Assembly (NCBI GenBank): GCA_016748015.1
Contig: JAAOMT010000436.1
Span: 1,706,032 to 1,770,031, forward strand
DNA: 64,000 bases
Direction of reading: 5' to 3'
From: Geosiphon pyriformis
Taxonomy: Eukaryota > Glomeromycota > Glomeromycetes > Archaeosporales > Geosiphonaceae
Shown: in pieces, positions 48,736-58,774 of the stretch
Position numbering within the stretch: the stretch's first letter is position 1
Layout: the number at the start of each line of letters is the position of its first letter
Program-made: the position numbers and the translations under genes
Notes under the pieces: generated by a model
What the model saw: only the letters and a program-made list of their open reading frames with translations
Database searches by the model: none
Told to the model about the DNA's origin: nothing

Positions 48736-49899
48736 TTAAACCAAATCAGTTCTTCCTAAGTCATTGTTGTTTTTGGTAAAGATATCAACAAATTCTGCAA
48801 TTAGTTCTTTGAGCTGGGTCTGTTGTTGTAGTTCAAGTTGTCCTATGTTGATTCGAGATAGTTTTTTCATGACAACATGGTAGTTTTCAGAGCTAGGGTT
48901 TGAGTTGATTTTCAGTAGTAAATGTCCAATAATTTCAGGGAAATTGGGGACTGTTTGGGGTAATTCTTGTTGAAATATATTACTGTGAATAACTCCAATT
49001 TCTAACTTATTTAATAAAATTATGGGGTAATTATTGGGGTTGTAAAAAGTAACTCGGACTTTCTTTGTTCCTTCTGGAATATAAATGTTTGGGATCAAAA
49101 TTTTATGTTCCAAACAGACTTGTTCATTGGACTCAAAAATTTGTTGTGTGGTTGTTGGCTTTGTGCAAGTGTAGATTTCCAGATGTTCTCCAAAGGGTGA
49201 GATGGTAATTGGTTGTGGAAGTCTGAGAATCTGGTGGGATTTGTTCTGTGTGTTAAGAGCTATATTAACTAGAACTGTGAATCGTCTAGTTGAACCAAAA
49301 CTTTGGGTTCCTCTATTGCTCTTTCTTAATTGCTCTCTTTGATTGACTAGTTGCAAACCTGAAATGTTGATTAGGGGTAGGTAGATAGCTTGGGCAATTT
49401 TTTCAGCATGTTCAATCTTGAATGGTTTGTCAGTTTCATTTTGAAGCATCACTGTTATGTCTCTAGTATATCCAGCATCGATTATTTCTCCTCTAATATT
49501 GATTCTTTTGCTTGCCAGAAAGGACCAGGAGGTGATTTGAACCATTGCTCCTGGCGGAATTTTGAGTGCAATTTTGAGGTTGATTTTTGTGAGAGATTTG
49601 GGTTTGAGAACAAGAGTATCCTTGCCTGGATATTTTAGGTCATATCCAGCATTAATTTTGTGTGCTTTTTCGGGTTTTATTCCTTGTCCATTATTGTTGA
49701 AGTATTTAAGTTGTAAGGCAGGCTGATTTTCAATAAGGTAGATGGATGTTGTTTCAATTTCTTCCGTTTTTTCAGGTTCTCCAAATTCAATTTCATTCTC
49801 ATCATTTTCACTGGGCAAGGGTATACTAAGAGCATAGCATTCAGGACACCATTGTACATCACAAGGCATAATACATTCTTCATATAGCCTAATGTTCAT
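48736..49899 (-). pseudogene. gypsy dUTPase-containing segment of pol
   Basis: An open stretch of 387 codons between the protease/Cys-rich part and RT. A trimeric-type dUTPase lies at about residues 80-205 of this stretch: INAGYDLKY (motif 1), QITSWSFLASK (motif 2), GEIIDAGYTRDI (motif 3), AEKIAQAI (motif 4) and RGTQSFGSTRRF (motif 5). Motif 2 has lost the usual Arg and a Ser (SRSS-like to SWSF) and Gly positions in motifs 3 and 5 are Arg, so dUTP hydrolysis is unlikely now. The ancestral role would be to keep dUTP low during reverse transcription. A second beta-rich region (about 210-340) follows and then the start of RT (KKLSRINIGQLELQQQTQL). A TGA separates it from the upstream part in the same frame. 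Confidence 0.85.
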
Positions 49900-49902
49900 T
49901 TG

Positions 49903-51180
49903 CTCTAATCATTGAATTTGAGCTTCTTGGGTCGGGTAGGTGTGACTTGCAATTTGGTGGTAGACTTCTACTTCATCTTTGTAATCGAATCCAGCTAATT
50001 CTATGGTATATTCAATGTATTCTGCTTCCTTCATTTGATGAACATCTTCTTTGGTAGCTCCATTAATTAATGCTATTGCTAAGTTAAAAATCATCTTGGC
50101 ATTATGAGAGTAGTGATAAAGTTTGTTGAGAGCACTGTTGTATGCTGCATTAAAGGGTGTTCCTCTTTTTACTTTTTCTGAAATTGATAAAGCATATTGG
50201 CAAGTCTGATCGCAGACACCTCCTCTCATTGCTACATCAATCCAATTGCATTCTTCTGGTAGCATATCTCCACAAGTCAAACAAGGGGTGTTGTCCCATT
50301 TTCCGCTCCTTTTTATTAGATGGCCCCATCGCTCTCTGTGGCAAGCCTTGTAGTAATAACAAGTATGATTCTTATATTCTTTTTCAGGTGAAATGCAGGC
50401 TCCCATTGACAATAGTTTCTTGTGGCAGTCCTTACATTTAAGGAGAATATAGGGGCATTGTTTCCTTGGTTTGGGTTTTGAGTAAGATATATTCCATCCA
50501 GAGGTTTCGGGTTTAGTGTGTGGGGTAAAATGTTCTTGTTCTGTTTCATCAGCCCAGTTGGACGTTGATCCAAGAGCCATGAATGTTTTGAGTATTGGTT
50601 TTTTTTTTTCTGGTTCAAATTCAAAAGCTGGGGCTTTTTCAGAGTGTTTGTTGAATGTACCACAAATGGCAGGTACTTAGGCGTGTTGTCCTTGGTAGGA
50701 GATTGTTAACTCTTGTGTTTCCCAATTCAGATTAGCATTGGCTTTTTGAAGCCAATCATTTCTGACGAGAGCTTGGTACTGGGGTGTGTTCATTATAAGA
50801 ACTTTGACTAGAATGGTAATTCCATCAAGAGTGAATGGAAAATTGTCAATTTCTCCTACTGGAGTCTTTTTCATGCCATCAGCAGTGACGATTACTGTTT
50901 GAGCTGATCAGTCAACATTTCTTTTCAACTGTTGTATTAACTGGTAGGTAATAATGCTTCCGGCGGATCTACTGTCTAGGATTAAGCGAATTGGCTTTCT
51001 TTTTACTTTAGCTTCTGTGTACATTGCAGTGATGGCTTTTTGCTTATTAGCCACTGCATTGCTAAGCAAGAATGGTGATTCATTTGCTTCAAATTCAAAA
51101 GGAAAGATATCAGAGAGATTGGCATTTTTAGCAATTCAGGCTGGTGGAATAGTGGTGTGGTTATGAGAAGGGTTTCGTTG
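49903..51180 (-). pseudogene. gypsy protease and Cys-rich region of gag-pol
   Basis: The retropepsin-type protease has the active-site block LILDSRSAGSIIT near 50985, where the expected DSG is DSR (G-to-A change), followed by GEIDNFPF and a flap-like stretch. An open piece of 65 codons (50874-50677) ends in TAA. The same frame continues at 50580-49909 with a Cys/His-rich region (CKDCHKKLLSMGACISPE, HTCYYYKACHRERWG, CLTCGDMLPEEC) that may bind zinc. I do not know its role. TGA, TAA and TAG codons interrupt the frame near 51144, 50910, 50677 and 49909. Confidence 0.8.
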
Positions 51181-51189
51181 TTGTTGTGC

Positions 51190-53051
51190 TGCAGTTCTAC
51201 CTTTTGAGAGTGCAGTATGGTGAAAATCCTGTTCTTCCAGCATTGTTAAATAACTGGGTTGAGCATGATAATGGTTGGGTCTTGGTTGAGTAGTATGTTG
51301 GGGAACCAATTGGTTGTTTGAACTGATTCTATTGTTGTTTACTTGGTATCGGTTTTGTGATGTGAATTGATTTTGTGTAATCAGTCTTCGAGCAGATTCT
51401 TGATAATGTTGTGTGGGTGGTTGTTGGTATTGCTGTTGGATTGGTTGTGGGGTGGGCTGATAATAGTTATTTTGGTATTGGGGTCTTGGTGGATAGTAAG
51501 CTGGTGGTGATGGTTGATAATAAGATTGCTGTGGTGGAGAGTAACGTTGATTACCCCTATTTTGTTGGTCTCGTTGCAGCTTTCTGCAATCTCTTTTCCA
51601 GTGGCCAAAGATTCCACAGTAATGGCAATTCTGGGGCTGGTTATTGAAAAGTGGTGCAAAGTTATTTTGATTTTATCTTTGGGGTGGTTGATATCTTTGG
51701 GATTGTTGTTGTTGGTTGGTAAAATAGTTTTTGACCTTTTTTGTGAGTTGGTCAATTTTTTCCTCAGCTGCTGAGCTGGTTTCTCCAATTGCCAAATTTA
51801 CAAGTTTTGTATGATTGGCTTCTTCTATGGCCATTTTATATCTTTTCACATGCTGTATGGCAGAGTTTAAATCTTCTGGTGCGTGTAGGCGAACCTTTTT
51901 AATTAGTTTATCTTTTAGACCAGCAATAAATTGATCCAAGATTTGAGCATCGGAATAATAATTGTTTGTCTTGAGTTGGCGAATCTGTTTGAGAAGTTTG
52001 TTGAATTTCCCAATATAAGTCATAACGGATTCGGAGGGTTTTTGTTTGATATTTCGAAAACGATTGCGAAGAGTAATGAAGGTATTATTGTTGGTGAACT
52101 GTTTAAGAAAGGCTGCTTTGAAAGCATTCCAATCATTGAATGGGGCGGTAAGGTTTTCAAACCATTCTCCTGCTGTTCCTTTGAGAAAGTAGGGAATTGT
52201 TCTTAACATTCTGGCAGCATTCCATTTATTTGCATCTCCAGCTTTGGTAACTTGGTCAAGCCATTCTTGGGGACTGGTCTCAATATCTTCTCCATTGAAT
52301 TCAGGGATTTTTGCGATGTATGTTGTCATTTCGTCTTCTTCGTTTTCACTGTCTATTGATTCTTCTTCAGTTATTTCAGAGTTGTTTTCTTCGTTTGCTG
52401 CTGTCTCAGAGTGTTCATTTTGATTTTCAGCTAGAAAATCAAGGAGATTGGAACTAGTTTGAAGGAGTTCTTGTTGTCTGGTGGAACTTTTGAGTGATGT
52501 AAAATCTTCTGGTCTTGCAAATTGATTCAAGGGTGAATTAAGTGTTTGTGCTTGTGCAAGTGAAGCTAGAAAAGGTGTGATAGTAAGTGGAAGTTTTGAG
52601 CTGGTTCTTTGTTCAGGTGTTTGTAAATGTTTAAATGATATTTTGGGAGTATTGGGTGTTGTGTGAACAGATCAGTTATCTTTTTGTCTTTTGTTGCTAC
52701 TGGTTTCAGATTCAGATTCGAGTTCAAAGACAAATTGTGCATTTGGAGAATATTTTTCTTCGCAGAATCGAATGATATTATAATCGAGTTCCTCAAAATA
52801 AGTAGTGCAAGCTTCAGCACTAATGTTTTCTGATTCAGTGTCGGAATAGTATAGTATGTTTTCAAGAAGATCTCTTTTAACTGTTGTAATATTATAGTTC
52901 CCAAAGAGGTAGTTGTTGATTTGATTTTCGATGTATTGAAAAAGTGTTTTCTTGAAGCTATGATTCCGTCGCATATTTCAAATCGTTGTTTGCAGTGTGT
53001 GTAAATCGATTGATAGTACTCTAAGGTTGTGATGTCTGAGGCAGTTACCAC
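51190..53051 (-). pseudogene. gypsy gag with capsid domain and zinc knuckle
   Basis: The N-terminal part reads in one frame from about 53051 (TLEYYQSIYTHCKQRFEI) and shifts by one base near 52950 into the frame of 52974-51190. The capsid (retrotrans_gag type) region is at about 52270-51850 (EWLDQVTKAGDANKWNAARM, WNAFKAAFLKQF, VMTYIGKFNKLLKQI). The zinc knuckle CHYCGIFGHWKRDC (CCHC) is near 51600, followed by a Gln/Tyr/Pro-rich tail. In-frame stops: TGA at 52674-52672 (fits CGA to TGA) and TAA at 51675-51673 (fits CAA to TAA). Confidence 0.85.
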
Positions 53052-53073
53052 TTTGAATTTGTTGCTGTGTTAT

Positions 53074-53091
53074 TTCTGTGGGAAAGCACCA
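53074..53091 (-). other. Primer-binding site
   Basis: Starts with TGGTGCTTTCCCACAG two bases inside the 5' LTR, as expected for pairing with a tRNA 3' end (...GCACCA). I cannot name the tRNA. Confidence 0.65.
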
Positions 53092-53093
53092 AA

Positions 53094-54072
53094 TGTTACT
53101 GGAGGTTTTTGGTCTCTTTTTTGTAATGTTGTTGATACTTATTTGCTGTGAATTCACGTTTTCTGGATGTGGTTGAACCTCCAATAACTGAATTTATCTT
53201 CAAATTATCTCCTATAATTTGAACTGCTGGGCTTATAAGTGGAATAGCCAATTCCTTACCAGTTACTTTATATAGTTATATTGTAGTAAATGTCAACTCT
53301 TTCCCAGGAATTGCTCATTTGGAAGCTCACTAAAAATGTGTAGTTACTTTGCTGTGAAAGTCAACTCTTCTACAGGAATCTCGTCTGTAGGCTACCCTAA
53401 TAATTGTAATAAGAAAAGAAAAGAAAAATAAAAGAAATGTAAAAGAAATAGAATTCTGCCAAGGGAAACGTTTTCTATCCAGGCCTGGAATCACTAACAG
53501 TTTATTGAAATTGGTAGCTAATCAATTTCAAAATGTTAGTTGGGTTTTGGGGATTTTCCAAGTGCAATAATTAAAGAATTTGGTTTTTCGAATTATTTGA
53601 TATTTATTTCTTTTTGTGTGTATAAGAATGATTCTAAGTGATAAATTTAAAGTAAAATATATTTTCTTGAAGAGAGAAGCTCTTCTTTTATACAACTTGT
53701 TGTAACATTATTCTATGAACTTGAACTTTGCTATTTTCTACAATTTTGCTGAACTAAAGATACATTTTGGCGAACTACAAATTATTTTGGCAAACTATTA
53801 GATATTTTGGTGAACTATCAATTATTTCGGCGAATTTCTACAAATTTCGGCGAACTTCTAAATGTTACATAGTTCGGGGTATTGCATGATTGATCATCGC
53901 AATTAGGTTACATTTGTGTTGTGTATAATTTGGGTTATTAATTAAATAATAATTTCGGACATTTTTGCTAATATAATAAGTGATCATTTGAAATGATAAT
54001 ATATGCTAATTAATGATAGGAATTATAAGATAATTTCATGCTAAATAATATCTCTAATTTTGTCTGGTAACA
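53094..54072 (-). repeat. 5' LTR of the gypsy element
   Basis: 979 bp, TGTTA...TAACA. It contains five tandem 20-bp units at 53765-53864. It provides the complete sequence that the gapped 3' LTR lacks. Confidence 0.95.
53765..53864. repeat. 20-bp minisatellite in the LTR, five units
   Basis: Units begin TTTTGGCGAACTA, TTTTGGCAAACTA, TTTTGGTGAACTA, TTTCGGCGAATTT and TTTCGGCGAACTT, each 20 bp long. One imperfect 22-bp unit precedes them at 53743. Confidence 0.9.
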
Positions 54073-55564
54073 ACGCCAAGCGAGCATTCAAAAAAGAGTT
54101 GACAAGTGTAGAAGAAGGAGGACTACTGCCCAAATCCAGGGTCATACGATGAAAGGAACCAGCACCAAGACCAAAACCAGAAGGAGAGCCACCAGAAGAG
54201 GAAGCAAGAGAGACTACCTGGGCCCACAATTTGCCACCAAAGGCAGCAGGGCGGGATATAGGAACATTTTTTTTTGCATATAACTTGGCTAATTGGAGAT
54301 GATCCACACCAGGAACATGCCTTTTATTAAAATTATTCAAGAGATCAGAAGATGACGTATCTGATATATCGCACTCTAAAGCCAAATGTCCAAGATGCCC
54401 ACATTTTCCACACTGAACCAAATCCAGCCTAGCCCAAGAAAGACGAACACCACCAAAAACAAGCTCAGTGAGAAAAGCGGAATTCAAATCATTTTTGAAT
54501 TCGAAGCCAACTACAGCACAGCAAACCCTATTGCCAGTATTCAATGAACGATTAATAATGCAAGTTCTGCCACCAGTTTTATCCAGAAGATTACTAAGGT
54601 CATGTGCTGTTGTTCCCACCAGCAATGTAAACAAAAGCACCCTAAAATGATCTCTAGAGGCCCAAATATCGCGATCTCCCATGGCCTTTGCCACATGCAC
54701 AAAGTTTTTCTTAATTAAGAAAGACCATTTTGAAGCCAATTGCTCTGTTTGTCCTAATTCGGCAAATTCTACCACAGTCTTCTACCACATACCAACCAAC
54801 TGGATTTTGATCGACTTAATTTGCCCAAACTCAGAAACTACGGTAACAATCATTTCTTTTGGCATATCCATGAGAATTTTTTTGATCACCACAGCCCAAT
54901 CTGAACAAAGCTCTTGTTTCCTTACATCAATGTTTATGACAATCTTCTCTTCTTTGGCCAATAACACAGCTTTCCTCATGCTCTCCTTAGATGTAAATGT
55001 CAATTGGATGATTTCTTCAAATTTTGAGGGGGTAGTGGCCCCCCCAAAACCATTGATCTTTGAAAAAACCTTCCTAATTAAATAAGTTTTCACCATTACC
55101 GATTTGCCTTCAACAGCTGAAAAATTAATATCCAAGGCAAAAGATTTCTTAACTGCCACCTCCACAGGAGTTTTGATAATTTTAGAATCAATCCAAATCT
55201 TATCCAAAGGAACCTTTTTCATAAGGGGGGGCAGAAGAGACTTCACCTCTTCATCCATCTCAAAGTTAGGAGAACCAATAGAAGAACCAAAATTCGCACC
55301 AGTATTCACACGTTTAGCCTTGGAAGTGTTAACAGCCAAGTCCAAAAGAGAACCATCAAAACCACCAAACATACTGACATCCTCATCATCACCGGAAAAG
55401 CTTTCTACATCGGAATATACACTAGCACTAGAACCAGACTTCAAAGAAATATTTTTTTCATCATCAGAGTGTTTAACATTATCAAGAGAAGTCTTCTTTT
55501 TTTGTGAAAAGGAACCACCAGCAGGACCATGAAACACGCCCTTAGAAGTCTTCTTACTAGACAT
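54073..55564 (-). pseudogene. LINE A ORF1, N-terminal part with CCHC knuckle
   Basis: Start ATG taken at 55564 (MSSKKTSKGVFHG); the frame is open upstream to about 55594. The Ser/Asp-rich N-terminal third is followed by a basic folded part (KVFSKINGFGG, SEFGQIKSIKIQL), a conserved middle (ELGQTEQLASKWSFLIKKN), one CCHC zinc knuckle CGKCGHLGHLALEC near 54410-54370, and the FGGKLWAQVVS block. One in-frame TAG at 54784-54782 follows VGMW, at a position that fits a former CAG. The gene is cut at 54073 by the LTR element and resumes at 44347. This ORF1 type, an RNA-binding gag-like protein, resembles glomeromycotan LINEs known to me. Confidence 0.88.
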
Positions 55565-55718
55565 GCTGCCACTAGAAGCAGCCTTCGAATCCACGACAAA
55601 GGGATTATTAGTTAAAGAAATATTAATATAATACTAATAAGAGAAAAACAAAAACTTCTTCTTCAGAAAAATAACTTGTTGGGGGTTTTTGGAGTAAGAG
55701 AGAAGAAGTTTTATCATT

Positions 55719-55747
55719 CTAGATTAAAATAATTTATTATTATTTTT
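55719..55747. repeat. Candidate target-site duplication of LINE A, 5' side
   Basis: CTAGATTAAAATAATTTATT and onward; partner of 39144-39172, with three mismatches in 29. Confidence 0.6.
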
Positions 55748-56676
55748 TAATTTATATATTAAATATTATAAAAAAATATTATTTTATTTTTAATTTTATT
55801 AATTTAATTAAAATATATTTGAAAATTTTTGTTACTTTTTTTATAAATAGTTAATTAATTTAGATCTTATAATATTTTATTATTATTGTTATTATTATGC
55901 TTTAATTAAACATAAATATTTAAATTGTTTTTACTTTTAAAATTTTAATTATAAATATAATTTATGTATTTATAATATATATTAATTATTTAAATTTAAG
56001 TTAATAAATATTAATTTATTTTTTAAATTAAATATATTTAATGTTTTTATTTTACTAAAATAATCTGCAAATACTTATTTATTTTTCAGTTTTTTATAAA
56101 TTAATATTTTTTTATTTATTATATACTACATATAATAAAGTTTATTATAATTTGTTATAGTTATAAATTTATTTTTATAATTATACATATATTGATTAAT
56201 TTTTTTTAATTAAAATTTTAAAAAATTAGATAATTATTTTAAACATAATTTTAATCTAAAACTTTAATCAATAAATTTTGTTTTAATATTTTATAACAAA
56301 ATTTTCTATAATAACATAAAAAAGTAATTAAATTTACCAAAAAATTAATTTTAACAATAACAAATTTCAAGTTTAAATTTAAATAAACTAATTTTAAAAT
56401 TAAAATTAATAATAATAAAAAATATTATATAACTTAAAAAAAACAACAGTTTTTACATAAAACATTAAACCAAAAAATTAATTAACGAAATTTTTAAGAT
56501 TAACAAAATTGTTTTTTAAAACCAATAAATTCAATTTTGTAATTTAAAACCAAATAATTCAAATTTTAAAATTTAAAATATTATTAACATTCAAAAAAAT
56601 TTTATTAATTACAATTTTTATATAAAATTTTAGTTTTAACTATAGTTTTATTAAGATTTTTTTAAATAACAATTGG

Positions 56677-57032
56677 TATAAAAAAATTAAAAAATAAAAC
56701 AAATTTGATTACTAATTTTAAAAATTAAATAATCAAAAAAAATTAAATAATTTGGCTTTAAATATATTATAAAAAGCAATAATTTTTTTAATTGACAAAA
56801 AAAATTCTATTTTTTAAATATTATTAAATTAACAATATAAATAAAAAACCAAAAAGTGAAAAAAAATTTTGGTTTTTATTTAATCAATTTAATTTTTAAG
56901 ATTAAGTAATTTAATAAATTAATCAACTAAAATTGTATATAAAAATATAACTTATTTTGTTTTTAAAACCAATAATAATTAATTAAAATTTAATATATTA
57001 AACAACTTAATTAAAACCAATTTTAATAAATG

Positions 57033-57063
<31 letters not shown>

Positions 57064-57316
57064 TAAATTAAAAAAAAACTATTGTTTATAATTTAATTTA
57101 ATTTTAACATTATAATTAATGTAATTGTAATAAAATTAGTATTTATACTAATAAAAATAAAACCAATATTTTATTTTTTACAAAAAAAGTTTTTTAAATC
57201 AAAAATAATAAAAAACACCAAAAAAATTAATTTTTTTTAGAGTTAATTGTTAAAATAAGTAAATATATTAAATTATATAATACTATAATTCTGTAAAATT
57301 ATTTAAAAGTTTTGGT
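56677..57316. repeat. 640-bp exact direct repeat, copy 1 (before gap)
   Basis: Identical, line by line, to 57337-57976, with the 20-N gap between the copies. Probably overlapping contig ends that were not merged. Confidence 0.95.
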
Positions 57317-57336
57317 NNNNNNNNNNNNNNNNNNNN
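57317..57336. other. Assembly gap (20 N)
   Basis: A gap exactly between two identical 640-bp blocks; probably not a real gap. Confidence 0.95.
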
Positions 57337-57692
57337 TATAAAAAAATTAAAAAATAAAACAAATTTGATTACTAATTTTAAAAATTAAATAATCAAAAAA
57401 AATTAAATAATTTGGCTTTAAATATATTATAAAAAGCAATAATTTTTTTAATTGACAAAAAAAATTCTATTTTTTAAATATTATTAAATTAACAATATAA
57501 ATAAAAAACCAAAAAGTGAAAAAAAATTTTGGTTTTTATTTAATCAATTTAATTTTTAAGATTAAGTAATTTAATAAATTAATCAACTAAAATTGTATAT
57601 AAAAATATAACTTATTTTGTTTTTAAAACCAATAATAATTAATTAAAATTTAATATATTAAACAACTTAATTAAAACCAATTTTAATAAATG

Positions 57693-57723
<31 letters not shown>

Positions 57724-57976
57724 TAAATTAAAAAAAAACTATTGTTTATAATTTAATTTAATTTTAACATTATAATTAATGTAATTGTAATAAAATTAGT
57801 ATTTATACTAATAAAAATAAAACCAATATTTTATTTTTTACAAAAAAAGTTTTTTAAATCAAAAATAATAAAAAACACCAAAAAAATTAATTTTTTTTAG
57901 AGTTAATTGTTAAAATAAGTAAATATATTAAATTATATAATACTATAATTCTGTAAAATTATTTAAAAGTTTTGGT
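57337..57976. repeat. 640-bp exact direct repeat, copy 2 (after gap)
   Basis: Identical to 56677-57316, including its (TTA)n microsatellite. Exact identity in neutral A+T-rich DNA argues for an artefact. Confidence 0.95.
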
Positions 57977-58774
57977 AAATCTAAATGTTTTTTGTGTTTA
58001 TGTTTTTGTATAAAAAACAATTAATATTTTTTATTTTTTTAATAAACTATTTAATTTTTTATAAGTTAATTTTATGTTTAATTTTGTATTTTTTACCAAA
58101 TTATCTTTAATATTGTAATTTTAATACTTATTTTTTAATTAATTAATATTATACAAAACAATAATAAAAGTAAAAAGAATTAATATTTTATTAATAACTA
58201 TAATTAAAATTATTGTTTTAGTGTATATAAAGTTAATAAAATATTGTTTTTAATATTTGTTGTTTTTATAAAATATTATAAATATTATATTTAACTTAAT
58301 AAAAATAATATTAAGTTATAAAAAATTTTTTACTTGAATTAATAAGTTTATTTAATAATTAATTTAATAGATTAAAGTTATTAAATAATAAAATAAATAA
58401 AATTTAAGTTAAATTAAATATTTTAATTATTATTGTTATTTATATATATTTTTAATAATATAAAGTTTTTGGTATTTATTTTTATATTTTATTTTAATTA
58501 TTTTTAACATTTTTAACATTTTTAATATTTTTTAGTATTTCTGAAATTTTTTGTATTCTTAGTATTTTTAAAATTTTTGATATTTATAACTTTAATATTT
58601 GATTAACTAATATATTATATAATATTTATGAATTCTTTTTTTCTTACATTCCAAATTTTCCAAAAAGCATAATTTTGAAAAAAAAGTTTTATACTTTTTT
58701 TGTTATTTTTTTTCAATATTTTTTAATCTAATAAATCTTTTGTTATAAACTTAGAAACTGTTTCAAGTAATAAC

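Larger units (their letters stand above)
44348..54072 (-). mobile_element. Ty3/gypsy-type LTR retrotransposon with dUTPase, nested in LINE ORF1
   Basis: 9725 bp including one gap. The LTRs at 53094-54072 (5') and 44348-45201 (3') begin TGTTA and end TAACA. On the plus strand the flanking 4 bp are ATGC (left) and ACGC (right), a 4-bp target duplication with one transition. Gene order on the minus strand is gag, protease, Cys-rich region, dUTPase, RT, RNase H, integrase and an extra ORF. RT before integrase puts it in Ty3/gypsy. The gag-pol region up to the dUTPase is one frame interrupted by nonsense codons. The two LTRs differ at about two dozen of the first 600 or so positions, nearly all transitions, so the insertion is not recent. 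Confidence 0.92.
39173..55718 (-). mobile_element. LINE copy A, full length, interrupted by an LTR retrotransposon
   Basis: Without the nested element (44348-54072) it is about 6.8 kb. Order on the minus strand: a 5' UTR from about 55718, ORF1 with a CCHC knuckle, ORF2 (endonuclease-RT-RNase H), and a short 3' UTR ending in a TAA-rich tail (TTAATAATAAAAAAAATAAT at about 39190). The proteins resemble a LINE family that I associate with Rhizophagus-type genomes. The RNase H domain fits the I/Tad1 side of LINE diversity. Clade assignment by eye is uncertain. Confidence 0.9.
55748..58629. other. Extremely A+T-rich spacer with a duplicated block
   Basis: No gene is visible. It includes an exact 640-bp direct duplication around a gap (see the two repeat entries) and (TTA)n at 57036-57063. 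Confidence 0.6.

Noticed and set aside
53861-53990. LTR internal sequence as a separate repeat family
   Set aside because: Explained fully by the two LTRs of one element.
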